Part shown: positions 26,905 through 35,454 of the stretch, piece after piece
Position numbering within the stretch: the first letter of the stretch is position 1
Layout of the letters: each line of letters opens with the position of its first letter
Assembly: GCF_002954265.1 (NCBI RefSeq)
Contig: NZ_PPSL01000003.1
Location: 868,001-932,000, forward strand
Direction: 5' to 3'
DNA from: Flavipsychrobacter stenotrophus
Lineage (GTDB): Bacteria; Bacteroidota; Bacteroidia; Chitinophagales; Chitinophagaceae
Length of the DNA stretch: 64,000 nucleotides
Notes under the pieces: generated by a model
What the model was told of the DNA's origin: nothing
Databases searched by the model: none
Seen by the model: only the letters and a program-made list of their open reading frames with translations
Program-made: the position numbers and the translations under genes

Positions 26905-27861
26905 TTAGTTAAAGATAGCAGGATTTTCGTCTGTTGTGCTATTTTGTGGTTGGTCAAAATCATCAGACCAATTACGGGGTAATGGTGTTCTTGTTTTCCA
27001 GAGCATATAAAATGCACCGGCAAACAATACTACGCCGCCTGCTACAAAGCCCCATTGTATGCCGGTATCTGTTGGTGCTGCTCCTGTATTTGTGTTTCCT
27101 TTCTCTACGTAGGCAAATATGATCTGCAAGCCATTGAAGAACAGGTGAGCAGCTATGCCGCACCATAGCGAGCCGGTAAGGTTGTAGATAACAGCAAGCA
27201 ATGCGCCTGCCAGGAAGATAGACGGCAAGCCTGTATAGCTGGCATGCACAAAGGCAAACATAATGGCCGAAAAAAGCACAGCCAGCACTATGTTGTGCGA
27301 CGACTTATGCGTGAATCTCATGATCATACCCCTGAAGAATAGCTCCTCGCCAATAGCCGGCAGAATAGCTACTATCAAAAATGTGCGGATAAAATCGGCA
27401 AAGGTGGGCATGGTGAGATAAGCACGAGCAACTGTTTCGGCCGCCTCTTGTTTTGCCTGTACCTCGGCACCAAAATTTATATGCCCCATAAGGGTTTGTA
27501 ATGCCATAAATACAGGCATGGCTCCCAGCATCACCAATACTGCCAACAGCAGGTGAATTGGTTTTTGTGGAGCCTTAAGTCCAAGGTATTTAATGGGTTT
27601 GGGGTGGGCCAGATAGGCGAATAAAAGCGATGGTGCGGCGAACATCATAAGGCTGCCAATGCCCTGTGCTACTAATGAAACATGAATGAGTACAGGAGCG
27701 CTTTTATCGGTGATGTTCTGGATGGCACTGGTGGGTACGCCATATACCTTGGGTAGCATTACACCTATGAAGGCAAGTGCCAATGAAAAAAGGGTGAAAG
27801 TCATCAACAGGAACAGTAGTAATTGCATACCCGGCGGGTATGTACGAAAGTACTTCATCAT
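26905..27861 (-). CDS. CPBP-family intramembrane metalloprotease
   Basis: The 318-residue multi-pass protein carries all motifs of the Abi/CAAX-protease (Rce1-like) family. They are EELFFR (Glu172, Glu173, Arg177), the FAFVHASY histidine motif about 30 residues later, and HLFFN further on. These would place the active site within the membrane. Substrates are unknown; bacterial members process peptides or act in immunity and envelope functions. ATG 27861 is used because an in-frame TTG at 27870 lies inside a TACCTTTG box that ends 6 bases upstream. The C-terminal tail (DDFDQPQNSTTDENP) is acidic and soluble. Confidence 0.88.
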   Translation of the reverse strand: MMKYFRTYPPGMQLLLFLLMTFTLFSLALAFIGVMLPKVYGVPTSAIQNITDKSAPVLIHVSLVAQGIGSLMMFAAPSLLFAYLAHPKPIKYLGLKAPQKPIHLLLAVLVMLGAMPVFMALQTLMGHINFGAEVQAKQEAAETVARAYLTMPTFADFIRTFLIVAILPAIGEELFFRGMIMRFTHKSSHNIVLAVLFSAIMFAFVHASYTGLPSIFLAGALLAVIYNLTGSLWCGIAAHLFFNGLQIIFAYVEKGNTNTGAAPTDTGIQWGFVAGGVVLFAGAFYMLWKTRTPLPRNWSDDFDQPQNSTTDENPAIFN

Positions 27862-27867
27862 ATGCAG

Positions 27868-27875
27868 CAAAGGTA
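27868..27875 (-). promoter_or_regulatory. Close -7 box at the CPBP protease gene
   Basis: TACCTTTG on the minus strand ends 6 bases before the first ATG at 27861. Confidence 0.5.
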
Positions 27876-27913
27876 TTTAAACAAAAGCTGAAATATGTGC
27901 GGATGCATATGTA

Positions 27914-28993
27914 TTAGTACTCAGTGCCTTTGTAGTACACCTTGAAGATGCCCTGGCCGATCTGGTAGTTAATGACGTCGTAGTTGAGCTGCCAGTTGGT
28001 GAGATCGGCATTGGTTACGTCATATACTTCGCCTTCAGTAAACAGGCGCAAGGTATTGTTGGTATTGATATAGGCGAGGGAGTTGTATTGTATCAATACA
28101 TTCTCGGGGTAGTAATTCTCCATGTCGGTGAACTCGCCTTTATAAAAAATTTTAAAATAACCTGAAGGGTCTCTGTAGGCTACAATATTATCTACCGCCT
28201 GGTAAGACGGGTTAAAGAAGCCTACCGTTTTTACTGCATCGTTATAGAATATCTTGAAATATCCATCGCTGCTTACAAATGCCACAACATTATCTGCTAC
28301 ATGGTAAGATAGTGGGGGGAAGTTGTCTATTGTAAACGTTTGTCCGTTATGAAATATCTTAAACCTGCGGTCGGCATCTACATAGGCAACCGTGCTACGG
28401 CCTGCTTCAAATGTGCTTACCGGATAGTCTTCCTGATTTAGCTTTACACCTCTGAAGAAGATCTTGAACTGGTTGGCAAAATTATTATAGGCGATGATAT
28501 TGTCTGACAAGCTAAGACCTGATAATACACTGTCCGGTACAAATGCTTCTAACTGCTGTATTTGTCCGTTGTAGTATACCTTATAGTCGCTTTTCATACC
28601 ATCCAGGTACATTACCAGGCTGTCGCCGATGTAATACTGTTCACAGATCGGTGTCAGGTTTTTAACTAGGCCTTTGTCAAATACATTCAGTGATTTCTGG
28701 TTGAGGAAAACAACAAGATTGTCTGTAGCATAGAAGGCATTGGTGAAACCTGCATTTACCTTTTGGGTGGCGTTGTTGTAGTAGATCTTAAAGGTGCGTG
28801 AGTTGTCGAGGTAGGGTATTGCTATGCGGCCGGTTTTAAGCAGCGTTGGCGGCATGTAGTCGATCTTGTGGATCATGCCCTTGTCCCATACCATTAATTC
28901 ATTTTGTTGAGTAACATAGGTAGCATAGGGCTGCGCCAATGCGGTTGTGCAGGAGAGGTATATAGAGAGCAGTACAATAAATATTCGCTGCAT
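27914..28993 (-). CDS. Secreted repeat protein, probable beta-propeller
   Basis: The 359-residue protein has a signal peptide (MQRIFIVLLSIYLSCTTALA). The mature part is made almost wholly of about eight degenerate repeats of 40-48 residues with the core D-N-x-V-A-Y-x-D...FKIFYNG, for example DNVVAFVSSDGYFKIFYND and DNIVAYRDPSGYFKIFYKG. Such repeats fit a beta-propeller exposed outside the cytoplasm. There is no T9SS sorting domain and no lipobox, so a periplasmic site is most likely. Function is unknown. The gene stands alone, downstream of the small-RNA-like elements. Confidence 0.7.
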   Translation of the reverse strand: MQRIFIVLLSIYLSCTTALAQPYATYVTQQNELMVWDKGMIHKIDYMPPTLLKTGRIAIPYLDNSRTFKIYYNNATQKVNAGFTNAFYATDNLVVFLNQKSLNVFDKGLVKNLTPICEQYYIGDSLVMYLDGMKSDYKVYYNGQIQQLEAFVPDSVLSGLSLSDNIIAYNNFANQFKIFFRGVKLNQEDYPVSTFEAGRSTVAYVDADRRFKIFHNGQTFTIDNFPPLSYHVADNVVAFVSSDGYFKIFYNDAVKTVGFFNPSYQAVDNIVAYRDPSGYFKIFYKGEFTDMENYYPENVLIQYNSLAYINTNNTLRLFTEGEVYDVTNADLTNWQLNYDVINYQIGQGIFKVYYKGTEY

Positions 28994-29036
28994 GGAAGGG
29001 GCAAATTTGCTGTGAATATACTAGTTTTCTAAAATA

Positions 29037-29089
29037 AAAAAGCCAGCCTGAGAACAGGCCAGCCCCTATAAACCCTATCACTATGAAAA
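29037..29089 (-). ncRNA. Small-RNA/terminator-like unit, copy 1
   Basis: This 53-base stretch is repeated at 29169-29221 with one difference. Read on the minus strand it ends in the hairpin GCTGGCCTG-TTCT-CAGGCTGGC followed by a T run, a good intrinsic terminator. Two stem pairs are G-U on this strand but would be C-A mismatches on the other, which points to minus-strand RNA. No clear promoter of its own was found. Confidence 0.5.
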
Positions 29090-29168
29090 TCTTTGCAAAC
29101 AGATGGTTTGCGTAATTACTTCAAAGCTTTTACAAAAATTATTTTTTTCAAAACTGAAGAGTTTTTTG

Positions 29169-29221
29169 AAAAAGCCAGCCTGAGAACAGGCCAGCCCCTA
29201 TAAACCCTATCACCATGAAAA
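29169..29221 (-). ncRNA. Small-RNA/terminator-like unit, copy 2
   Basis: It has the same 53-base unit and hairpin, followed by TTTTT. A near-ideal promoter (TTG, 21 bases, TATCTTTG) lies upstream at 29270-29301, so a transcript of about 95-100 nt ending at this hairpin is predicted. It could be a free small RNA or a leader that continues into copy 1 and the repeat-protein gene. Confidence 0.55.
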
Positions 29222-29269
29222 CTTCTTTATGCTGAGAGCTAAATTATTTCGTTGGTTACTTTAACTGTA

Positions 29270-29301
29270 CAAAGATAGGACAGTTTTTATTAGTTGTGCA
29301 A
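29270..29301 (-). promoter_or_regulatory. Strong promoter upstream of the tandem small-RNA-like units
   Basis: On the minus strand TTG (29301-29299) is followed after 21 bases by TATCTTTG (29277-29270), matching both parts of the Bacteroidota promoter consensus. No gene starts within 270 bases downstream. Confidence 0.6.
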
Positions 29302-29363
29302 TTTTGTAGAAATATTTTTTTGTTAAATACCTACTACATTGTATTGCATTTTCTTACAAAGTA

Positions 29364-29927
29364 CTAAGCTTTGCCTTTCTTTTTAGGTGAGAAGATGACC
29401 AGCATCCTCTTGCCTTCCATTTTAGGCATAGATTCCAATCCGCCAAACTCTGCCAAACGCTCTGCAAATTTCAGCAACAACAGTTCGCCACGCTCCTGGA
29501 ACATGATCGCACGTCCTTTGAACTGAACATAGCATTTTACTTTATTACCATCCTGCAGGAATTTTTCTGCATGTTTGGCTTTAAAGTCAAAGTCATGATC
29601 ATCTGTATTCGGTGTGAAACGAATTTCCTTTACTTCACTTTGCTTAGCCTTAGCTTTCTGTTCCTTGTCTTTTTTCTTCTTTTCGTAAAGGAACTTTTTG
29701 TAATCGATAAGCTTACAAACGGGAGGTACTGCATTTGGTGAGATCTCCACCAGGTCTACTTCCTGAACTTGCGCCATCTTTATGGCATCAGCTATTGGAT
29801 AGATACCCGGTTCTATATTATCTCCTATAACACGAACCTGTGGAGCTGTTATTTCATTGTTTAAGCGATGTTCGTTTTGTGGTACCCTGGGCCTGAAAAA
29901 TGGTTTACCTTTTGGTCTTTTCTGCAT
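29364..29927 (-). CDS. infC: Translation initiation factor IF-3
   Basis: IF-3 binds the 30S subunit and checks start-codon pairing. The 187 residues show the N-domain (NEHRLNNEITAPQVRVIGDN and KMAQVQEVDLVEISPNAVPPVCKLIDYKKF) and, after a lysine-rich linker, the C-domain with KEIRFTPNTDDHDFDFKAKHAEKFLQDG and VIMFQERGELLL-like strands. It lies downstream of thrS as in many bacteria, but a 16-bp perfect terminator separates them. It has its own promoter, and the usual rpmI and rplT genes do not follow. ATG 29927 gives a short N-terminal extension (QKRPKGKPFFRPRVPQ). Confidence 0.96.
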   Translation of the reverse strand: MQKRPKGKPFFRPRVPQNEHRLNNEITAPQVRVIGDNIEPGIYPIADAIKMAQVQEVDLVEISPNAVPPVCKLIDYKKFLYEKKKKDKEQKAKAKQSEVKEIRFTPNTDDHDFDFKAKHAEKFLQDGNKVKCYVQFKGRAIMFQERGELLLLKFAERLAEFGGLESMPKMEGKRMLVIFSPKKKGKA

Positions 29928-29951
29928 TAATTGATTTTAGAATTTTATTGG

Positions 29952-29985
29952 CAAAAATAAAATATTTGTTTGTTAATTACTCAAA
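29952..29985 (-). promoter_or_regulatory. Promoter of infC
   Basis: On the minus strand TTTG (29985-29982), 22 bases, then TATTTTTG (29959-29952). The box ends 24 bases before the infC ATG. Together with the thrS terminator it makes infC a separate unit. Confidence 0.55.
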
Positions 29986-30093
29986 GCTAATGTATAAAAT
30001 TTTTATTGTTACGGTTTTTACCTAAAGCCTACAGATAATTCTTTATTTCTTAACTAAAACTGTACCTGTTTTCTCATTGAGTATTGTTTATTT

Positions 30094-30128
30094 AAAGAAA
30101 AAGTTCGCATAGTGCGAACTTTTTCTTT
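30094..30128 (-). terminator. Terminator of thrS
   Basis: A 16-bp perfect stem, AAAGAAAAAGTTCGCA with TGCGAACTTTTTCTTT, around the loop TAG, 17 bases past the thrS stop. Confidence 0.8.
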
Positions 30129-30144
30129 AAATCATTAGTCTGTA

Positions 30145-32109
30145 TTAGTTGGCATTCGTTTCTGTTTTCCTCTTTCCCTTCATCTGCTCCTTAACGATAT
30201 TGCGCATTTCGGTAGCGAAGTCAGCTATAGATACGGCACCCTTGTCGCCATCGCCATGTTTGCGCACGGAAACGGTCTGGTTTTCCTGTTCTTTTTCACC
30301 AACAATAAGCATGTAAGGCACCTTCATCATTTCTGTGTCGCGGATCTTACGGCCTATTTTTTCGCTTCTGTCGTCTATTGTAGCGCGTATGTCTTCTGAC
30401 CTGAGTGCAGCAATAACGCTTTTTGCGTATTCGTTGTACTTGTCGCTGATAGGTAACACCTTCACCTGCAGCGGTGCCAGCCAGAAAGGCAGGTTACCTG
30501 CGCAATGCTCCAGCAATACTGCTATGAAGCGCTCCATAGAGCCGAACGGTGCACGGTGTATCATTACCGGGCGCTTGCGGGTATTGTCGCTATCTACGTA
30601 CTCCAGTTCAAAGCGTTCAGGCAGGTTATAATCTACCTGTATAGTACCCAACTGCCATTTACGGCCCAGGGCATCCTTCACCATAAAGTCTAGCTTAGGG
30701 CCGTAGAATGCGGCTTCGCCGTATTCTGTAACTGTCTTCAGTCCCTTTTCTGCGGCGGCTTCAATGATCGCATTCTCAGATGTTTCCCAGTTTTCATCGC
30801 TGCCTATGTATTTGCTGCGGTCTTCCAAGTCGCGTAGAGATATCTGTGCAGTATATTCTGTAAAGCCCAGTGATTCGAAGACGAACAGCACCAGGTCAAT
30901 TACTTTTTTGAACTCATCTTTTACCTGCTCGGGTGTGCAGAACAAGTGGGCATCATCCTGAGTAAAGCCGCGAACACGTGTAAGGCCATGCAACTCTCCA
31001 CTTTGCTCATAACGGTACACTGTACCAAACTCAGCAAGGCGGTAAGGAAGGTCTTTATAAGACTTAGGGGATGATTTGTATATCTCGCAGTGGTGCGGGC
31101 AGTTCATTGGTTTCAGCATGAATTCTTCACCTTCCTGCGGGGTAGTGATAGGGTGGAAACTATCCTTGCCATACTTCTCCCAGTGGCCTGAAGTTACATA
31201 CAACTGCTTGCTACCTATGTGCGGAGTGATAACCGGAAGGTAACCGGTTTCCAACTGCGCTTTCTGTAAAAACTGTTGCAGTCTTTCGCGAAGCATAGCG
31301 CCGTTAGGCAACCATAATGCTAAACCGCTACCTACTTTTTCTGAGAAGGTAAACAATTCCAGCTCCTTGCCTAGCTTGCGGTGGTCGCGCTTCTTGGCTT
31401 CTTCCATCAACAAGATATACTCATCCAGTTCCTTCTGGTTAGGATAAGTAACACCATAGATACGGGTAAGCATTTTGTTCTTTTCATTACCTCTCCAATA
31501 AGCACCGGCAATGTTGGTGAGCTTAACAGCTTTAATGAAACCGGTATTAGGAATGTGCGGTCCACGGCACAGATCGGTGAAGCCGCCCTGTGTGTAGAAA
31601 GTGATGCTGCCATCGTTCAGTCCGTCGATCAGTTCCAGCTTGTACTGGTCCTGCTTTTCGGTGAAATAACTAACTGCATCGGCCTTAGAAACATCCTTAC
31701 GAACGTATTCAGACTTGGTGCCTGCCAATTCCTTCATCTTATTTTCGATCTTCTTCAGATCTTCCTCTGTAATGCTGCGATCGCCCAGGTCAATATCATA
31801 ATAGAAGCCGGTTTCGATAGCAGGGCCAATACCCAGTTTTACGCCCGGGTAAATAGCTTCCAAAGCCTCAGCCATAAGGTGAGCAGAAGAGTGCCAGAAG
31901 GTAGATTTACCTTCTTTGTTGTCCCATGTTAATAATTTCAGCGTAGCATTGGTATTGATGGGGCGGGACGCGTCCCATACTTCACCATTAACTTCTGCTG
32001 CCAGTACCTTACGTGCCAGGCCTTCACTTATTGATTTTGCTATATCTCCCGCTGAAACGCCTGCTTCATATTCGCGTACCGCGCCATCGGGTAAAGTAAT
32101 TTGTATCAT
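30145..32109 (-). CDS. thrS: Threonine-tRNA ligase
   Basis: The 654-residue protein has the full order of bacterial ThrRS domains. A TGS domain covers 1-62 ([17 protein letters not shown]). The editing domain has [11 protein letters not shown] and RGPHIPNTG. The class II core has the zinc-site [10 protein letters not shown] near residue 337, [32 protein letters not shown] (motif 2) and a motif 3 [11 protein letters not shown]. The anticodon-binding domain has [14 protein letters not shown]. No T-box-like leader is seen; a TACCTTTG box lies 23 bases upstream. Confidence 0.97.
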   Translation of the reverse strand: MIQITLPDGAVREYEAGVSAGDIAKSISEGLARKVLAAEVNGEVWDASRPINTNATLKLLTWDNKEGKSTFWHSSAHLMAEALEAIYPGVKLGIGPAIETGFYYDIDLGDRSITEEDLKKIENKMKELAGTKSEYVRKDVSKADAVSYFTEKQDQYKLELIDGLNDGSITFYTQGGFTDLCRGPHIPNTGFIKAVKLTNIAGAYWRGNEKNKMLTRIYGVTYPNQKELDEYILLMEEAKKRDHRKLGKELELFTFSEKVGSGLALWLPNGAMLRERLQQFLQKAQLETGYLPVITPHIGSKQLYVTSGHWEKYGKDSFHPITTPQEGEEFMLKPMNCPHHCEIYKSSPKSYKDLPYRLAEFGTVYRYEQSGELHGLTRVRGFTQDDAHLFCTPEQVKDEFKKVIDLVLFVFESLGFTEYTAQISLRDLEDRSKYIGSDENWETSENAIIEAAAEKGLKTVTEYGEAAFYGPKLDFMVKDALGRKWQLGTIQVDYNLPERFELEYVDSDNTRKRPVMIHRAPFGSMERFIAVLLEHCAGNLPFWLAPLQVKVLPISDKYNEYAKSVIAALRSEDIRATIDDRSEKIGRKIRDTEMMKVPYMLIVGEKEQENQTVSVRKHGDGDKGAVSIADFATEMRNIVKEQMKGKRKTETNAN

Positions 32110-32132
32110 AAAAATTGTTCTTATAAAGGTTG

Positions 32133-32140
32133 CAAAGGTA
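32133..32140 (-). promoter_or_regulatory. Promoter -7 box of thrS
   Basis: TACCTTTG on the minus strand, 23 bases before the ATG at 32109. The short leader leaves no room for a T-box or a structured autoregulatory leader. Confidence 0.5.
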
Positions 32141-32175
32141 CGAACTATATGAGGGTGAAAAAATCCTCTTATAAA

Positions 32176-32204
32176 AAAACCACCGGCGCAGGGCTGGTGG
32201 TTTT
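32176..32204 (-). terminator. Terminator of the lipoprotein gene
   Basis: AAAACCACC pairs with GGTGGTTTT, and on the minus strand it reads into TTTTTT. It is 20 bases past the stop at 32224. Confidence 0.7.
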
Positions 32205-32223
32205 CCTGTCGCTTATTATATTT

Positions 32224-32823
32224 TTAATGGCCGTATGTGACGTTGAATATGAACGTATCAGGACGCAATATCGGCGTTGTCCAATGCGTTAAAGTAGTGT
32301 CATTATACTGACCTATCAATGAGTATTCTATTGTAAATGAAGTTTCAGACACATTACTCAACTTGCCATTTCTGATATCTTTAACATGCGATACTGCAGT
32401 ATCGTAACGTGCGCTATATCCATTAGGACCTGCTGCGTCAGGATAAATGACCTGAGCCACAGAATCTATGATCTTGTAGGCATTGAAGAAATCGAAATTG
32501 GCATCGTTGTTTTTGATGACGTAGTTAAAGCCAACAGAATCCGGATCGCCAACATCAGAGCGTTTGCTATTGTTATAAACAAAAGCATAGCCAGAGGAAT
32601 CGAAACGAATTTCATCATCGCGCAGGTATTGTTTCCTGAGGTTAGGATAATAGGTCTGCGCTGCTTTTACACCATTAGGGCCCCTCATTGTAACGGTACC
32701 CGATGTAATGTGCCATTTTCCCGTTCGGAGCATGGTAATAACGTCTAACTGAGGGTCAGGAGTCTTATTACAGGCAATTAAAATTGAAAATAAGGCCAAT
32801 AAGAGCAGTAGCGATCTTCTCAT
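32224..32823 (-). CDS. Hypothetical lipoprotein
   Basis: The 199-residue protein has a lipoprotein signal peptide with the lipobox LIAC (Cys18 in MRRSLLLLLALFSILIACNK), so it should be lipid-anchored in the periplasm or outer membrane. The mature part (TGKWHITSGTVTMRGPNG, DDEIRFDSSGYAFVYNNSKR) looks like the lipocalin-like small lipoproteins common in Bacteroidota, beginning with a GKW-type motif. That fold assignment is tentative. TATTTTAG ends 3 bases before its ATG. It is monocistronic. Confidence 0.7.
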   Translation of the reverse strand: MRRSLLLLLALFSILIACNKTPDPQLDVITMLRTGKWHITSGTVTMRGPNGVKAAQTYYPNLRKQYLRDDEIRFDSSGYAFVYNNSKRSDVGDPDSVGFNYVIKNNDANFDFFNAYKIIDSVAQVIYPDAAGPNGYSARYDTAVSHVKDIRNGKLSNVSETSFTIEYSLIGQYNDTTLTHWTTPILRPDTFIFNVTYGH

Positions 32824-32982
32824 ATACTAAAATAAGTTTCTTACAATTTGAAGCATAAAGCTACTAAATATATTGATGATGCAAAAAAAGAGCACTTATA
32901 TGTCGTTCGGGCAGGGTAGTGGTATATGCAGCGTGCTAAAATCTTTACAAAATCATAAGAACATTAAATACCTTGCATACAC

Positions 32983-32990
32983 TATTTTAG
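32983..32990 (+). promoter_or_regulatory. Close -7-like box at nnrE/nnrD
   Basis: TATTTTAG ends 4 bases before the ATG at 32995. It deviates from TAnnTTTG at one position; the same octamer occupies the same place at mltG and at the lipoprotein gene starting at 32823. Confidence 0.35.
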
Positions 32991-32994
32991 AACC

Positions 32995-34497
32995 ATGAAA
33001 ATCTTCACTTCAGCACAGATAAGGGAATGCGATGAGCAAACCATAAAAGTATCCGGTATCCGCTCAATAGACCTGATGGAGAGGGCTGCCAATAAGTGTG
33101 CTGACTGGCTGAAGGCAAGTTTTCCAAAGGAGACATTATTCATAATACTCTGCGGGCCGGGGAACAATGGAGGCGACGGACTGGCAATAGCCCGCATGCT
33201 GCATTTGCGGTCTTACGGTGTAAAAGCATTCCTGCTCAATTTTGGCAATGAATTATCTGCCGATTGCGCTACCAATTTTCAGAAACTGAAGCAGGTAAAT
33301 GAGCAGTTGGTTACAGTTGTAGAGCCCGATACTTTTCTGAGCGATCTTCCACCGCATGTGGTGATCATAGATGCAATACTGGGTGCAGGTTTGAGCAGGC
33401 CCGCATCGGGTTGGGTAGCTGCATTTATTGAGCGGATCAACAAGATGCCCAATCGAAAACTGGCCATAGATATCCCAAGTGGCATGGCTGCCGATATAGT
33501 AGGCGACAGGGATGCCGCTGTGCTGAAAGTGCGGGATACACTCACCTTCCAGTTTTATAAGCGTAGTTTTCTGCATCCTGAAACTGCACCTGCGGCCGGT
33601 AATATACAAGTGCTGGATATAAGGCTGGATAAAGGGTTTATTGATACCACCCATACTAATTACCGTACGCTGGAGCGGGAAGATATATTGGCATTGTACA
33701 AGCCAAGGAACAGATTTGCTCACAAAGGTACCTATGGTAGTGTACTCATATGTGGTGGTGCCCATGGTAAAACAGGAGCAATAGTGCTGTCGTCAAGAGC
33801 GGCGTTGCGCAGTGGGGCGGGGTTGGTAACTGCACTGGTGCCTGAATCAGGCTACCAGGTCATGCAATCATCAGTGCCGGAGGCCATGTGCCAGACCAGT
33901 GGCCGTGAGGCGGTTGACGCTATACAGAATTGGAATAAGTACACCGCAATAGGCATTGGGCCGGGTATGGGTACAACTTCTGATAGCGTACGTGCTTTAT
34001 CTGACTTCCTGGAAGATTGTAAGCAACCCGTAGTACTGGATGCAGATGCATTGAATATTATAGGCAGGCATAGCGACCTGCTGGCTAAATTGCCTAAGAA
34101 CTCTATTCTCACCCCACATCCTAAGGAATTTGGCCGTTTGTTTGGTGAGAATACTAACAGCATGATACAGGTAGACAATGCCCGGATCCACGCTATGCGG
34201 TATAATATAAACATAGTGCTTAAAGGCCATCATACAGCCATTATCAATACAGAAGGCGAATGTTGGTATAATATGACCGGCAATGCTGGGATGGCCACAG
34301 GTGGCGCCGGCGATGTGCTCACCGGTATCATTACCGGGCTGCTGGCGCAGGGTTATGAGCCGCAGGCTGCGGCAATGATGGGTGTATACCTGCATGGCAC
34401 AGCCGGTGATCTTGCCGCAAAAGAACTATCGGAGGAAGCAATGATTGCGGGTGATATAATTGATTATATGGGGAAGGCGTTTTTGTCGCTCGCTTAG
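32995..34497 (+). CDS. nnr: Bifunctional NAD(P)H-hydrate epimerase / ADP-dependent dehydratase
   Basis: It repairs hydrated NADH and NADPH. The 500-residue fusion has the epimerase (YjeF-N) domain at about 1-215, with GPGNNGGDGLAIARML from residue 54. The ribokinase-like dehydratase domain (about 230-500) has HKGTYGSVLICGGAHGKTGA, the PVVLDADALNI strand, and GGAGDVLTGIITGLL with the likely catalytic Asp440. Length and order are those of the common bacterial fusion (YjeF/Nnr). It is monocistronic, with a close TATTTTAG box. Confidence 0.94.
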   Translation: MKIFTSAQIRECDEQTIKVSGIRSIDLMERAANKCADWLKASFPKETLFIILCGPGNNGGDGLAIARMLHLRSYGVKAFLLNFGNELSADCATNFQKLKQVNEQLVTVVEPDTFLSDLPPHVVIIDAILGAGLSRPASGWVAAFIERINKMPNRKLAIDIPSGMAADIVGDRDAAVLKVRDTLTFQFYKRSFLHPETAPAAGNIQVLDIRLDKGFIDTTHTNYRTLEREDILALYKPRNRFAHKGTYGSVLICGGAHGKTGAIVLSSRAALRSGAGLVTALVPESGYQVMQSSVPEAMCQTSGREAVDAIQNWNKYTAIGIGPGMGTTSDSVRALSDFLEDCKQPVVLDADALNIIGRHSDLLAKLPKNSILTPHPKEFGRLFGENTNSMIQVDNARIHAMRYNINIVLKGHHTAIINTEGECWYNMTGNAGMATGGAGDVLTGIITGLLAQGYEPQAAAMMGVYLHGTAGDLAAKELSEEAMIAGDIIDYMGKAFLSLA

Positions 34498-34572
34498 CGA
34501 GTAGTATATAATCTAAAGTAAAAGGTAGAAAGCTGTTTGGTCCGATATCTTTGGTGCAAACATTATTATTAC

Positions 34573-35301
34573 TTAGTACAGATCGAGCCCCAGCGTAAAT
34601 CCAATCGATGGCTTTCCCTGGTAAATCCAGTCGCCGGCATTTTTATCAAGAAGATGATCGAAGCCGAAGGCTACACCGAAAGAAATTTTATCCATAGCAA
34701 TATTTGCAGAAACGCCTGATATTAATGTTACTCCTTCATATTCCAAATCGAAATGAGGATCTCTAATCACCCATGGATTTATCAACGCACTGCCGAGCCC
34801 AACAAATAGTCCGCCGCTGTAACCAAAATGTTTTGATGTTTGTTTGTAGATGTTAAGTGGTGTGCGCCTATAAGTAAGTTTATATTCATCAATACGGTAG
34901 CCACCAAATAGTGCCCCATTGAAGTTAGTCACCAATTGGTTGGGTATGTTGGATGTGGCCGGCCTGTACTTCAACGGTATGGTCATCACATCAAAATCGA
35001 ATGAAGGTTTGTAAAAGTTATGTTGCAGCTTTTTGTCTTTAAACCTGCGTTGCATACTGGTATAGTTTACTCTCTTGCTGGTAATTATGGCAGTTGAATC
35101 CTTAAATTCCTGTATTGGGAATACTGCTATAGTATCTTCATCTACATGGAGTACGTAGACCTTTTCTCTCGAGAACCTTTTGGTGCTGTATTCTCCGTCG
35201 TTAAAATTATATTTAGCATTCTCCTTCAGCACTAGGCAACTGCTGAATGAGCACATAAATATAACGGCCGGTAAAAGGTTTTTGATAAAAGTGTGTATCA
35301 T
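34573..35301 (-). CDS. Hypothetical outer-membrane-associated lipoprotein
   Basis: The 242-residue protein has an N-terminal hydrophobic stretch ending in a lipobox-like FSSC (MIHTFIKNLLPAVIFMCSFSSC), so it is probably a lipoprotein. The C-terminal half alternates hydrophobic and polar residues with many Gly and aromatics (GYSGGLFVGLGSALINP, KISFGVAFGFDHLL, KPSIGFTLGLDLY). That pattern, ending in a tyrosine, resembles beta strands of outer membrane proteins. No family was recognised. It is convergent with nnr and divergent from fbp. Confidence 0.6.
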   Translation of the reverse strand: MIHTFIKNLLPAVIFMCSFSSCLVLKENAKYNFNDGEYSTKRFSREKVYVLHVDEDTIAVFPIQEFKDSTAIITSKRVNYTSMQRRFKDKKLQHNFYKPSFDFDVMTIPLKYRPATSNIPNQLVTNFNGALFGGYRIDEYKLTYRRTPLNIYKQTSKHFGYSGGLFVGLGSALINPWVIRDPHFDLEYEGVTLISGVSANIAMDKISFGVAFGFDHLLDKNAGDWIYQGKPSIGFTLGLDLY

Positions 35302-35454
35302 TTAAAAGACCAGTTGTAAAAAATAATGCCAGACGTGGCACTCGCAGTCAAAAATACGGAAGCAATGCAGAACCAACGGTATATTCGGCCATTCGTACCG
35401 ATTATTTGGGCAATTTTATTAATTTTGAAGAGAAAAGAAATAATATAAACTATA

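Noticed and set aside
28899-29081. 60-codon minus frame over the repeated unit, with a short VIGFIGAGLFSGWLF-like peptide also possible from copy 2
   Set aside because: The frame passes through a strong terminator hairpin and T run. Similarity between copies is explained by the RNA hairpin.
29083-29115. Short plus-strand frames starting ATGAAAA in both 53-base units
   Set aside because: They are only 6-10 codons long and the sequences diverge right after the unit. The G-U pairs favour minus-strand RNA. They remain a minor alternative.
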